Assembly: GCA_019428905.1 (NCBI GenBank)
Contig: JAHYJN010000001.1
Span: 62,001-126,000 of the forward strand
DNA from: Candidatus Brevefilum sp.
GTDB taxonomy: Bacteria; Chloroflexota; Anaerolineae; Anaerolineales; Anaerolineaceae
Length of the DNA: 64,000 nucleotides
Direction: 5' to 3'
Each line of letters begins with the position of its first letter. Within the stretch, counting starts at the first letter, position 1. The notes under the pieces were generated by a model. It worked only from the letters and a program-made list of their open reading frames with translations. It searched no databases and had not been told where the DNA came from. Position numbers and translations under genes: made by a program. Of the stretch, positions 1-8,977 are shown in pieces.

Positions 1-495
1 ACAGCCATTCACCCGGAGAGTTATTCGATTGCACAATGCATTCTTGACCAGGTCCACCAAAAGGGAATAGGCGATGCCTTGGGCAATCCAGCAGCCATCG
101 AGAATTTTAGCGTTAATACGGATTTGGCAGCCTTGGCCAAATCTCTTCATACGGGTTTACCGACGCTCGAAGATATCCTCGATGAAATTGCCAGGCCTGG
201 AAGAGATCCACGGCAGGATATCCCAAAGCCCATTCTCCGTAAAGACATCCTCAGCATGGATGATCTTACCCAGGGGATGGCATTAAAGGGTACAATTCGG
301 AATGTCGTTGACTTTGGTGCCTTTGTCGATATTGGCGTCAAGGTTGATGGACTTCTCCACCGATCAAAAATCAAGAGTGGCACATCACTCAGGGTGGGAG
401 ACATCATAGATGTCTTGGTGTTATCAATTGATCATGAGCGTGAACGGATCGCACTTGAAATGAAAGAGACTGTACATGACCGCATTGAGCAATGA
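1..495 (+). CDS. tex: Tex-family transcription accessory protein, C-terminal part
   Basis: This is the 3' end of a gene that begins before the window; the frame is open from base 1. The visible part starts with AIHPESYSIA, typical of the helix-hairpin-helix region of Tex/YhgF proteins. It ends with an S1 RNA-binding domain of about 70 residues (GTIRNVVDFGAFVDIGVKVD, then a DGLLHRS motif). Tex proteins bind nucleic acid and are linked to transcription and stress tolerance. The reading frame overlaps the next gene by 20 bases, so the two are probably co-transcribed. The N-terminal Tex and YqgF-like domains lie outside the window. The assignment rests on the S1 domain plus the preceding HhH sequence and is fairly secure. 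Confidence 0.85.
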   Translation, partial: TAIHPESYSIAQCILDQVHQKGIGDALGNPAAIENFSVNTDLAALAKSLHTGLPTLEDILDEIARPGRDPRQDIPKPILRKDILSMDDLTQGMALKGTIRNVVDFGAFVDIGVKVDGLLHRSKIKSGTSLRVGDIIDVLVLSIDHERERIALEMKETVHDRIEQ

Positions 496-2245
496 GGGGA
501 TTGCAGAATTTAGTTTCCAAAGCAAATATCAAACCAATCATAATAAACCTGGTATTTGGATACTTTCACATACCATCAGACAATGGCCCTGGATCTTATT
601 AGCTATGTTTGGGGCGATCAGTAATGCTGCCCTGGCCAGCGTGGTTCCCATATATATCGGCAGGGCATTCAACGAAATCTTAACCCCTGCACCATCGATG
701 GCGATTATTGGCAGGTTTGCCCTCATCCTTGGTCTATCACAAATTTTGCGCGGTTTTTTACAATTCAGCCGGAATTTTGGTTTTGAAATAATTGCACAGA
801 ACATCGAACGGTTCGTCCGCCAGGAATTGTTTGTTAACTTGCTCGGAAAAAGCATGACCTTTCACAACCTGCAATCCGTGGGTGACCTGATGGCACGGGC
901 GACAAATGACGTGCGTGAAGTTAATTACATGTTCAGCCCTGGCTTCAACCTTGTCATTGGATCGCTCAATTTCCTGGTCGTCCCTTTGGTTGTCGGCCCG
1001 ACTTATCACCCTGACCTGATTGCAGCACCAGCAGCTTTTATTATTTTATACGTCATCGCCCTTTGGCATTACCTCACCATACTTAATCCCATCACGAGGG
1101 AAGTCCGCCAAACCTTTGGCGAAATGAACAGCAGGCTGTCTGAAGCCATCGATGGGGTTGAGATCGTAAAAAGCTCTGCACAAGAAGATGCTGAAATCGA
1201 TCTCTTCAGTGAAAATGCGATCAGCTATCGAGATGCATCCATCGAACAGGGTGATATTGAAAGCCGGTTCCTCCCTTTGCTCTTATTAGGAATCACGATG
1301 GGATTAGGCCTGGCCCATGCCCTAATTTTGATGCAGCAAGGTTTGATCGATATTGGGGATGTGATCGGTTATTTTGGCATCCTGTCGTTATTAGGCTTTC
1401 CGACATTTGTTTCACTGTTCGCTTACTCTCAAATTTCACTTGGGATTGCCGGTGCAAGGCGGATTCTTGAGTTGCTCAATACGGAAAACAATTTAGATCA
1501 AAATCTCGAAGGTTATTCACAACCCATTAAAGGTGAAATTTCATTTGACAATGTCACATTCGGTTATCTCCAAAATGAACCCGTCCTGAACGACATCACG
1601 ATAAATATTCAACCCGGTCAGACGGTTGCCATTGTCGGTCAGACAGGTTCTGGTAAGACATCGCTTGCCAAATTGATCAACAGGACCTTCGACGTTCAGA
1701 GGGGTACGGTTTCAGTCGACGGGGTTGATGTGCGTGATTGGTACCTCGAATCTCTACGCAGCCAAATCTCCATTATCGAACAGGATGTGTTCCTGTTTTC
1801 AAAGTCAATTGCTGAGAATATTGCCTTTGGTAAACAGGATGCCACCCAGGAAGAAATCACCGAAGCGGCAAAAGAAGCCCAAGCGCACGATTTTATCATG
1901 ACCTTCGAAAAGGGCTACGACACCATCATCGGTGAAAGGGGGACCACCCTTTCTGGTGGTCAAAGACAGCGGCTGGCTCTGGCGCGAGCCTTCTTAACCT
2001 CTCCGAGAATCCTTATTTTGGATGATTCCACCAGCGCGATTGATTCCGAAACCGAAGACCGCATTCAACAAGCCATCTTCCGGGCAGCTCGAGGCCGAAC
2101 AACGCTGATTATCACGCACCGCTTATCACAAATTAGATGGGCGGATTTGATTGTTGTTCTACGCCAGGGCAAGGTGGCAGCCATTGGCTCCCATGATGAA
2201 TTAATGGAAAAATCCAAATCTTATCAGAAAATATTTAGCGAGTAA
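476..2245 (+). CDS. ABC exporter half-transporter, subunit 1 (degenerate Walker B)
   Basis: This 589-residue protein has the usual exporter layout: an N-terminal six-helix membrane domain (about residues 35-325) followed by a nucleotide-binding domain. Walker A reads GQTGSGKTS and the signature is the canonical LSGGQRQR. Walker B reads ILILDDSTS, so the catalytic glutamate position is aspartate (D517). It is followed after 2 bases by a second half-transporter of the same type, so the pair probably forms a heterodimeric exporter like TM287/288 or BmrCD. The start at 476 lies inside the tex 3' end. The substrate (drug, lipid or peptide) cannot be read from the sequence. Confidence 0.88.
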   Translation: MTALSNEGIAEFSFQSKYQTNHNKPGIWILSHTIRQWPWILLAMFGAISNAALASVVPIYIGRAFNEILTPAPSMAIIGRFALILGLSQILRGFLQFSRNFGFEIIAQNIERFVRQELFVNLLGKSMTFHNLQSVGDLMARATNDVREVNYMFSPGFNLVIGSLNFLVVPLVVGPTYHPDLIAAPAAFIILYVIALWHYLTILNPITREVRQTFGEMNSRLSEAIDGVEIVKSSAQEDAEIDLFSENAISYRDASIEQGDIESRFLPLLLLGITMGLGLAHALILMQQGLIDIGDVIGYFGILSLLGFPTFVSLFAYSQISLGIAGARRILELLNTENNLDQNLEGYSQPIKGEISFDNVTFGYLQNEPVLNDITINIQPGQTVAIVGQTGSGKTSLAKLINRTFDVQRGTVSVDGVDVRDWYLESLRSQISIIEQDVFLFSKSIAENIAFGKQDATQEEITEAAKEAQAHDFIMTFEKGYDTIIGERGTTLSGGQRQRLALARAFLTSPRILILDDSTSAIDSETEDRIQQAIFRAARGRTTLIITHRLSQIRWADLIVVLRQGKVAAIGSHDELMEKSKSYQKIFSE

Positions 2246-2247
2246 TT

Positions 2248-4080
2248 ATGGGCTTCTTTTCAGGCTTAGCAGCAGAAAAATATGACCGGAAGTATTCCGA
2301 CAGGAAATTACTGGAACGGATTATTGCGTACTTCAAGCAACAATCTGGGCGACTGATAATTATTGCTGTCACAATTGTTATCCGGGCGCTGATCGAAGCC
2401 TTTTCGCCAGTGATCGTCGCCCGAGGGTTAGATCAAGTGACTGAGCAACTGATCACCAACCGCTTTGTCATCATTCTCTCAGGAATTATCCTGGTCCTGG
2501 GTATTTTGAGCTGGTTTACCAACATGTTACGCCGGCGATACTCAGCCAGGACGATTGCAGAATTGATCAGGCAATTATCAACAGATGCATTCAAAGCTTC
2601 TGTCCAACAGGATCTATCATTTCACGATAACTTTGATTCGGGAAAGATCGTTTCCAGGATCACCTCTGACACGCGCGAATTCGGTCAACTGGTTACTTTG
2701 ACGACCGATGTACTGATGCAGCTGATCTCTTCAATTACGTTGATGATCATCTTGTTCCAAACTGAATGGCGTTTAGCTATCGCTGTGCTTTTGTTGGTGC
2801 CATTGTTATTCTTTTTGGTGATCCGTTATCGCCATATTGCGCGAAAAATCACCCGTGAGGGCATGCGCGCCATGGCGAATGTCAACTCCACGATCAAAGA
2901 AACGGTCAGCGGAATTGCCATTGCAAAGAACTTTCGGCAGGAAGAAGCCATCTTTGATGAATTTGATGAAGCCAACCGGACATCCTTCGAGGTAAACGTC
3001 AAACGCGGCTTTATCCTGTCTGTGGTCTTCCCCGTCTTGCGAACAGTGGGCGGTATCGCCACTGCGCTGATGGTTTATTTTGGTGCGCTCACTGTCATTG
3101 GCGGCCTGGTCACAGCAGGCGCGTGGTATTTGTTCCTGTCCACCCTCGACCAATTCCTGTTCCCGGTGATGAGTTTGTCATCTTTTTGGACCCAGGTTCA
3201 AACAGGGTTATCTGCTGCAGAACGGATCTTTGCTTTGATCGATGCGGAACACTCTGTTAAACAAATCGACTCGCTCAAGGCACACGACCTCGAAGGCCGC
3301 ATCGAAATGAAACATTTGAATTTTAGTTATACACCAGATGAACCGGTGTTAACGGATTTTTCACTGCACATCAAACCCGGTGAAACCATGGCGCTCGTTG
3401 GACATACAGGGGCAGGAAAAACATCCATCGGACGTTTGATCGCCCGGTTTTATGAATTCCAGGAAGGTGAGATCCTGATCGACGGGATGGATATCAGAAA
3501 ATATGACCTGGTTTCACTGCGCAGGCAAATGGGGATCGTTTCACAGGTACCCTTCCTATTTTCAGGTACCATCGAAGAGAACATCCGCTACGGTTGCCCA
3601 GTGTGTGACCGCGATGAGATCATCAACATCGGGATGAAAATTGGAGATGGAGAGTGGCTTGAAACCCTTCCCAATGGCCTGGATACACAGGTTGGCGAGC
3701 GCGGGTCCCAGCTTTCGATGGGTCAACGTCAGTTGGTGGCTTTAATGCGCGTTCTCATCCAAAGACCTTCCATTTTTATCCTGGATGAGGCCACAGCCAG
3801 CATCGATCCATTTACTGAGCACCAAATTGAAACGGCACTAGACCTGATCCTTTCTGAAACAACCAGTATCCTCATCGCACATCGCCTATCCACCGTGCGT
3901 TCAGCAGACCGGATTCTTGTGATGCGCATGGGAGAGATCATTGAAGAGGGGAGTCATGATGAATTGCTGTCCTTTGGGAAACATTACGCTGAACTTTACA
4001 ATACCTATTTCAGACATCAATCGCTGGAATATGTTGAACAAGCTAGAAAATTTAAACAGGCACAAACTGCGAATATTTAA
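2248..4080 (+). CDS. ABC exporter half-transporter, subunit 2 (degenerate signature)
   Basis: This 610-residue protein is the partner of the preceding half-transporter. The membrane domain covers about residues 35-330 and the ATPase domain the rest. Walker A reads GHTGAGKTS and Walker B reads IFILDEATAS with the catalytic glutamate present (E514), but the signature is LSMGQRQL instead of LSGGQ. In a head-to-tail dimer its weak signature would face the weak Walker B of subunit 1, giving one degenerate and one active ATP site, as known for heterodimeric exporters. A terminator follows directly, ending the operon. The substrate is unknown. Confidence 0.88.
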   Translation: MGFFSGLAAEKYDRKYSDRKLLERIIAYFKQQSGRLIIIAVTIVIRALIEAFSPVIVARGLDQVTEQLITNRFVIILSGIILVLGILSWFTNMLRRRYSARTIAELIRQLSTDAFKASVQQDLSFHDNFDSGKIVSRITSDTREFGQLVTLTTDVLMQLISSITLMIILFQTEWRLAIAVLLLVPLLFFLVIRYRHIARKITREGMRAMANVNSTIKETVSGIAIAKNFRQEEAIFDEFDEANRTSFEVNVKRGFILSVVFPVLRTVGGIATALMVYFGALTVIGGLVTAGAWYLFLSTLDQFLFPVMSLSSFWTQVQTGLSAAERIFALIDAEHSVKQIDSLKAHDLEGRIEMKHLNFSYTPDEPVLTDFSLHIKPGETMALVGHTGAGKTSIGRLIARFYEFQEGEILIDGMDIRKYDLVSLRRQMGIVSQVPFLFSGTIEENIRYGCPVCDRDEIINIGMKIGDGEWLETLPNGLDTQVGERGSQLSMGQRQLVALMRVLIQRPSIFILDEATASIDPFTEHQIETALDLILSETTSILIAHRLSTVRSADRILVMRMGEIIEEGSHDELLSFGKHYAELYNTYFRHQSLEYVEQARKFKQAQTANI

Positions 4081-4087
4081 TATTTAG

Positions 4088-4120
4088 AAGCCCTGTGGCA
4101 TTTTTGGTACAGGGCTTTTT
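4088..4120 (+). terminator. Rho-independent terminator after ABC exporter operon
   Basis: AAGCCCTGT (4088-4096) pairs with ACAGGGCTT (4109-4117) around a 12-nt loop, and the 3' arm runs into a T tract. It lies 8 bases after the stop codon of the second ABC gene. Confidence 0.85.
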
Positions 4121-4467
4121 ATAATTAGCTCAGATTCTTCTACCCAGTCAGGCATGGTTTTATTAATAATAACCAAGATAGGATTGGTCACACCAAAACG
4201 TTGATTTGGGGTTTGAAAGTGATGCTGCAAGTGATGGTTCCCATGGTTCAAAAATCATAGGCGTTCCTGGCGTGGTGTTTTGGTGTTTTTTCGCAGATTG
4301 CCTACATTTCATATGAAGAGAAAATTTAATATTTAGTAACCGATTAATAACCAAGGCTTCAACAGCCCGGAAGATAACCAGGATTTCATTCATCCCCCTG
4401 AGCGTGATAAATTTCTGCATATTGCTATTCTTTTGACACTTCAAGCCAACTATCGTTCTCGCCTTCC
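4121..4467. other. Intergenic stretch without recognisable gene
   Basis: I see no gene here that can be defended. A 93-codon open frame exists on the minus strand (4163-4444), but it has no ribosome binding site and no recognisable motif. The stretch could be decayed sequence. The promoter and riboswitch of the gcv operon begin right after it. Confidence 0.4.
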
Positions 4468-4496
4468 TTGACTTAATGAATGGGTGCTTTTAGAAT
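4468..4496 (+). promoter_or_regulatory. Sigma-70-type promoter of the gcv operon
   Basis: TTGACT (4468-4473) and TAGAAT (4491-4496) are separated by 17 bases. The predicted transcript would start about 4503, just ahead of the glycine riboswitch. Confidence 0.7.
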
Positions 4497-4517
4497 CAAT
4501 GTGCGAAAAGTTAGATG

Positions 4518-4661
4518 TTAATGGGAAGAGACCGCACGCATGATTGCGGCACCGAAGGGGCAAGGTCTGAACGACTGAAACTCTCAGGTAAAGAAGACCC
4601 ATTAAATAGACGTCCCTGGAAGAGTGACGGGCATAAACGACGCACGCTTGCCAGACAGGGA
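4518..4661 (+). promoter_or_regulatory. Glycine riboswitch (one full aptamer plus a degenerate second hairpin)
   Basis: The aptamer is closed by TTAATGGG (4518-4525) pairing with CCCATTAA (4598-4605). Inside it are the hallmark glycine-aptamer blocks: GAAGAGACC, ACCGAAGGGGCAA (4551-4563) and CTCTCAGGTAAAG (4581-4593). A second hairpin follows, closed by TCCCTG (4613-4618) and CAGGGA (4656-4661). It begins like an aptamer (GGAAGAGTGA) but lacks the CGAAGGGGCAA and CTCAGG blocks, so it looks like a remnant or 'ghost' aptamer rather than a second ligand-binding unit. Downstream is gcvH, the expected target: glycine should switch on the cleavage operon. Confidence 0.9.
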
Positions 4662-4709
4662 ACCCCAAAGAATGCTGAGAATAAATCAACTAAATAGGAG
4701 TCAAAAAAA

Positions 4710-5102
4710 ATGGAAACACCCAAAGCATTAAAGTACACCAAAACTGATGAGTGGATCAAGGTGGATGGTGACGAAGCGACGGTTGGCATCAGCGACTATG
4801 CACAGGACCAATTGTCGGATATCGTGTATGTTGAGCTGCTCGTTGATGAAGATGACACTGTAACAAAAGGTGATGGCATCGCCACCATCGAATCGGTTAA
4901 AGCAGCCGCAGATGTCAACGCTCCCGTTTCAGGAACCATCTTGGCAATCAATGAGGATCTTGAAGACGCGCCAGAGAAATTAAACAGCGATCCATACCAA
5001 TCCGGCTGGTTGATCAAAATGAAACTGGATGATCCTTCAGAATTGGATGACCTGATGTCCGCAGAGGACTACGAAGCCTATAACGAAGAACGCGAGGCCT
5101 AA
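4710..5102 (+). CDS. gcvH: Glycine cleavage system H protein
   Basis: This 130-residue lipoyl carrier shuttles the aminomethyl group between the P and T proteins of the glycine cleavage system. The lipoylated lysine sits in the characteristic IESVKAAADVNAPVSG motif. The N-terminal part LKYTKTDEWI matches the family, which is usually 125-130 residues long. A TAGGAG ribosome site lies 9 bases before the ATG. It is the first gene of a gcvH-gcvPA-gcvPB operon under the glycine riboswitch. gcvT and the lipoamide dehydrogenase gene are not in the window. Confidence 0.95.
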   Translation: METPKALKYTKTDEWIKVDGDEATVGISDYAQDQLSDIVYVELLVDEDDTVTKGDGIATIESVKAAADVNAPVSGTILAINEDLEDAPEKLNSDPYQSGWLIKMKLDDPSELDDLMSAEDYEAYNEEREA

Positions 5103-6451
5103 TGTATACACCTCACACCCCCCAAGAAATTGAGGAGATGCTGAGCTTTATTGGGGTTAAATCCATCGAAGCATTGTTTGAAAAAGTTCCAGCCAAACAT
5201 CGTTTCCCGCAACTTGATCTACCTGCGGGCTTAACCGAGATGGAGGTCGCTGCAGAATTAAACGAAATCGCATCCGCCAATGCCTCAACGGATGATTTTA
5301 TTTCTTTCTTAGGCGCAGGCGCTTACAATCACTACATTCCTGCAGCGGTTGACATGATCCTCCAACGTGGTGAATTCTATACTGCGTATACCCCTTATCA
5401 GCCAGAAGTCTCCCAAGGCACATTGCAGTCCATCTTTGAGTTCCAATCACTGATGACCGAACTGACCGGGATGGATGTCAGCAATGCCTCACATTACGAT
5501 GGAGCTACAGCAGCCGCTGAAGCTGCCAATCTTGCCTACCATACCTTCCGTGGGAAAAGGAAAAAAATCCTCGTATCAAGATCGGTAAATCCCCAATATC
5601 GCGAGACGATCCGCACCTACATGAACGGAATGGAAAATGTGTCTGTTTTAGGTGATGAAATCGAAAACAGCGAGACCTTCGAATCCTTCATGGATTTGAT
5701 CGACAAGGATACGGCAGTCGTTGTCGTACAATATCCAGACTTCTTTGGCCGTATCATTGACTATACGAAGTTGGTCGAAAAAGCTCACGAGGCTGGCGCT
5801 TTGGTGACCTATGTCTTCAACCCCACCGCACTGGGACTCCTCAAACCTCCTGGGGCGTTCGATGCGGATATCGCAGTGGCAGATGGACAGCCTTTGGGCA
5901 TCCCGCTCTCCTATGGCGGCCCTTATTTAGGCATCTTCACCGTTAAGGATAAATATGTGCGCAAACTAGCCGGCAGGCTGGTTGGTGAGACTGTGGATGA
6001 AGAAGGAACACGTGCCTATGTCCTCACCCTCACTGCCCGTGAACAACACATTCGCCGAGAAAAATCCACTTCAAACATCTGCACCAACCAGGGCTTGATG
6101 GCCCTTGCAGCCACCGTTTACCTCTCCCTGCTGGGAAAATCCGGGTTTAAACAAGTAGCAAACCTGTGCTACCAGAAAGCACACTATGCAGCTGAGCAAA
6201 TTTCTAAACTTCCGGGGTTCGAACTGGCTTTCCCCGACACCCCCTTCTTCCATGAATTTGTGATCAAGACACCCAAGCCTGTTAATGAGATCAATCTCCA
6301 CCTCGAACATCACTGGATCCTGGGCGGTTATGATCTGAGCCAGGACTACCCAGAGATGGAAAACCACATGTTAATTGCAGTCACAGAAAAAATTTCCCGA
6401 GAAGATATCGACGATTTTGTAGCAGCCCTCGAGGAGGTGACCCATGACTGA
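5102..6451 (+). CDS. gcvPA: Glycine dehydrogenase (decarboxylating) subunit 1
   Basis: This 449-residue protein is the alpha half of the split P protein, the PLP-dependent glycine decarboxylase. The N-terminus (YTPHTPQEIEEMLSFIGV) and the block TAYTPYQPEVSQGTLQSIFE are family hallmarks. The start ATG overlaps the gcvH stop by one base (TAATG), and its end overlaps gcvPB by 8 bases, so translation is coupled. The PLP lysine is on the partner subunit. The split alpha/beta form is common in Gram-positive-type bacteria and Chloroflexota. Confidence 0.95.
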   Translation: MYTPHTPQEIEEMLSFIGVKSIEALFEKVPAKHRFPQLDLPAGLTEMEVAAELNEIASANASTDDFISFLGAGAYNHYIPAAVDMILQRGEFYTAYTPYQPEVSQGTLQSIFEFQSLMTELTGMDVSNASHYDGATAAAEAANLAYHTFRGKRKKILVSRSVNPQYRETIRTYMNGMENVSVLGDEIENSETFESFMDLIDKDTAVVVVQYPDFFGRIIDYTKLVEKAHEAGALVTYVFNPTALGLLKPPGAFDADIAVADGQPLGIPLSYGGPYLGIFTVKDKYVRKLAGRLVGETVDEEGTRAYVLTLTAREQHIRREKSTSNICTNQGLMALAATVYLSLLGKSGFKQVANLCYQKAHYAAEQISKLPGFELAFPDTPFFHEFVIKTPKPVNEINLHLEHHWILGGYDLSQDYPEMENHMLIAVTEKISREDIDDFVAALEEVTHD

Positions 6452-7904
6452 ACAAACCATCTATGAACTTTCACAACCAGGTCGCAAGGGGTTTGCATTC
6501 CCTGAGCCCGACGTGCCCTCTACACCTCTACCACAGGAATTTGAACGCGAGTCTGTTCGTCTGCCTGAACTATCTGAACTGGATGTGATCCGTCACTTCA
6601 CGAACCTATCGCATTTGAACCATTCTGTGGATGGTGGTTTTTACCCATTGGGTTCGTGCACAATGAAGTACAACCCCAAGATCAACGAAGCTGTCGCACG
6701 GCTGCCCGGCCTGGCAAATACCCATCCTTTACAACCTATCGTCAGTGTGCAGGGTAATCTATACCTGATGTATCAATTACAAGAATGGCTGCAGGAGATT
6801 AGTGGATTCGATAAGGTCTGCCTGACCCCTGCTGCTGGCGCTCAGGGCGAATTGGTCGGCGCGTTGATCATCAAAAAGTACCACCAGGACAACAATGACC
6901 CAAAACGGGTCAAAATCCTGATCCCAGATTCTGCCCATGGCACCAACCCTGCCACCTCGTCGATGAGCGGCTTTGATGTAGTCCCATTACCCTCTGATGC
7001 GCGCGGGAATGTAGATTTAGAAGCCTTAAAAACCCATTGCGATGATACCTTGGCTGGCCTGATGTTAACCAACCCAAATACCCTGGGCTTGTTTGACGAA
7101 CATGTCGAACAAGTCGTCCAGTTGGTTCATTCTGCTGGTGGACTGGTTTACGGCGACGGGGCGAATTTAAATGCCCTTTTAGGCATTATCCGGCCTGGTG
7201 ATGTCGGTTTCGATATCATGCATTTTAACTTGCATAAAACCTTCTCAACGCCTCACGGCGGTGGTGGTCCAGGATCAGGCCCGGTTGGCGTAACACAAGC
7301 GCTTGCAGACTATCTCCCCGGACCAATTGTGACCATCATCGAGGATGGCGACGAAGAAAACCCGCCGTTTTATGGATTTTACACACCAGAGAAAACCATC
7401 GGGCGGATGAAAGCCTTCTACGGTCATTTTGGTATGCTTGTGCGTGCTTACACTTATATTGCCATGCATGGGCCAGAAGGTTTGAGGGATATTGGCGAAA
7501 AAGCTGTCCTAAATGCCAACTACCTGATGAAAAAGGTCAGTGAAGATTACTATTTGCCATATGACCGCACCTGTATGCATGAATTTGTGGTCGAAGGCGC
7601 CTGGAAGGATATTCCTGGCGTCCACGCCCTGGATATTGCCAAACGGCTGATGGATTACGGCTTCCATCCCCCTACCAACTACTTCCCGCTGGTCGTCCAT
7701 GAAGCGTTGATGATCGAACCCACAGAAACCGAATCCAAGCAAACCCTGGATGCATTTGCAGCAGCGATGAAAGCGATTGCCAAAGAGGCGCGTGAGGATC
7801 CGGAAATGCTTAATAAGGCACCGTACACCACACCTCTTCGCCGCTGCGATGAGGTGAAAGCTGCGCGAGATCTTGTTTTTTGCTGTTGGGTGCCAGAAGA
7901 GTAA
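6444..7904 (+). CDS. gcvPB: Glycine dehydrogenase (decarboxylating) subunit 2
   Basis: This 486-residue beta half of the P protein carries the PLP-binding lysine in HFNLHKTFSTPHGGGGPG. With gcvPA it decarboxylates glycine and passes the aminomethyl group to the lipoyl arm of GcvH. The block SCTMKYNPKINE near residue 75 is typical. The GAGGAGGTGA ribosome site lies inside the end of gcvPA. A strong bidirectional terminator follows, so the operon here has three genes. Confidence 0.95.
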   Translation: MTEQTIYELSQPGRKGFAFPEPDVPSTPLPQEFERESVRLPELSELDVIRHFTNLSHLNHSVDGGFYPLGSCTMKYNPKINEAVARLPGLANTHPLQPIVSVQGNLYLMYQLQEWLQEISGFDKVCLTPAAGAQGELVGALIIKKYHQDNNDPKRVKILIPDSAHGTNPATSSMSGFDVVPLPSDARGNVDLEALKTHCDDTLAGLMLTNPNTLGLFDEHVEQVVQLVHSAGGLVYGDGANLNALLGIIRPGDVGFDIMHFNLHKTFSTPHGGGGPGSGPVGVTQALADYLPGPIVTIIEDGDEENPPFYGFYTPEKTIGRMKAFYGHFGMLVRAYTYIAMHGPEGLRDIGEKAVLNANYLMKKVSEDYYLPYDRTCMHEFVVEGAWKDIPGVHALDIAKRLMDYGFHPPTNYFPLVVHEALMIEPTETESKQTLDAFAAAMKAIAKEAREDPEMLNKAPYTTPLRRCDEVKAARDLVFCCWVPEE

Positions 7905-7924
7905 ACGAGCAGTTTTAAAATTTT

Positions 7925-7956
7925 GGCGTTAGGAGGATGACCTCCTAACGCCTTTA
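7925..7956. terminator. Bidirectional terminator between gcvPB and xth
   Basis: GGCGTTAGGAGG (7925-7936) pairs perfectly with CCTCCTAACGCC (7941-7952) around a 4-base loop. T-rich sequence follows on the plus strand and AAAATTTT-type sequence on the other side. It separates two convergent genes. Confidence 0.85.
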
Positions 7957-7960
7957 TTGT

Positions 7961-8740
7961 TTAATCAGCCAAAACCAGGCTAACCGGGCAGTGATCTGAA
8001 CCCATAACCTCACCATGGATGATAACATCCTCTACGCGATTCATTAGCGCGTCTGAAACCAGGAAATAATCCAAGCGCCAGCCGACATTGCGAGCGCGAG
8101 AATTAAATCGATAGGTCCACCAGGTATAAACTTCCTCCTCAGGATACAATTCTCTGAAGGCATCTTTGAACCCATGCTCCAAATAACGATCAATCCATTG
8201 ACGCTCTTCTGGCAAAAAGCCTGTATTTTTTTCATTTTCCTTCGGGTTTGCTAAATCGATTTCATTGTGGGCGGTATTGAAATCCCCGGTGATGATGATG
8301 TTCTTACCCTGTGCATGCAATTCATCACAGATTTCCAATAATGCCTGATAAAAATCTAGTTTAAATGGCACCCGTTCATTTTTCTGACCACCATTTGGAA
8401 AATATATGTTGTAGAGGTAGAAATCCGGGTATTGACAGCGGATCACCCGGCCTTCTGTGTCAAATTCGTCAATCCCAATGCCTTTTTCAAAGCTGGTAGG
8501 GGCACTTTTAAAGAAAGAGGCTGTCCCGCTGTATCCTTTTCGCTCAGCAGGGTTCCATACGCCTTGATATCCATCGAGTGAGGCCTCGTCGTCACTGATC
8601 TGGTCCAGATTGACTTTGATCTCCTGCAGGCACAGCACATCGGGGTCGACGTCCGGAACCCACGCCAGCGCATTTTTTCTTAGAATCGCACGGTAGCCGT
8701 TGACATTCCATGTTGTAATTCTCAAAGTTCCACCTTCCAT
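7961..8740 (-). CDS. xth: Exodeoxyribonuclease III
   Basis: This protein of up to 259 residues belongs to the ExoIII/AP endonuclease family, which cuts at abasic sites and removes 3' blocking groups during base excision repair. Visible motifs are ITTWNVNGYRA at the N-terminus, LCLQEIK (metal-binding glutamate), GDFNTAHNEIDL (active-site D and N), and the C-terminal YFLVSD and GSDHCPV with the catalytic Asp-His pair. The longest frame starts with ATG at 8740. A TTG at 8725, five codons later, has AAGGTGG just upstream and would give MRITTWNVNG, the usual family start, so 8725 may be the true start. Confidence 0.92.
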   Translation of the reverse strand: MEGGTLRITTWNVNGYRAILRKNALAWVPDVDPDVLCLQEIKVNLDQISDDEASLDGYQGVWNPAERKGYSGTASFFKSAPTSFEKGIGIDEFDTEGRVIRCQYPDFYLYNIYFPNGGQKNERVPFKLDFYQALLEICDELHAQGKNIIITGDFNTAHNEIDLANPKENEKNTGFLPEERQWIDRYLEHGFKDAFRELYPEEEVYTWWTYRFNSRARNVGWRLDYFLVSDALMNRVEDVIIHGEVMGSDHCPVSLVLAD

Positions 8741-8977
8741 TTTTGTGGGTTATTCATCAAAAAAATTATACCAGCAGGGCCCAATGGCAACACAAGCAGA
8801 ACAACCGAAAACCAACAAACCACTTTAAATTTAAAAATAAAAGGCAAAATCAAAGAAATCCGATGAAAGAGTAAATGAATTAGTGATTTCCATTCCTGGG
8901 ATGCCTATGGTAAACTTCTAAGTTGAATCTGTCAGAAATGTAGACAGCAATACCCGCCAACTCAAAGATTCTTGCTT

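Noticed and set aside
4163-4444. 93-codon frame on the minus strand
   Set aside because: No ribosome binding site, no recognisable motif, and it lies in AT-rich sequence before a promoter.
4515-4697. 60-codon plus-strand frame
   Set aside because: It is fully explained by the glycine riboswitch RNA.
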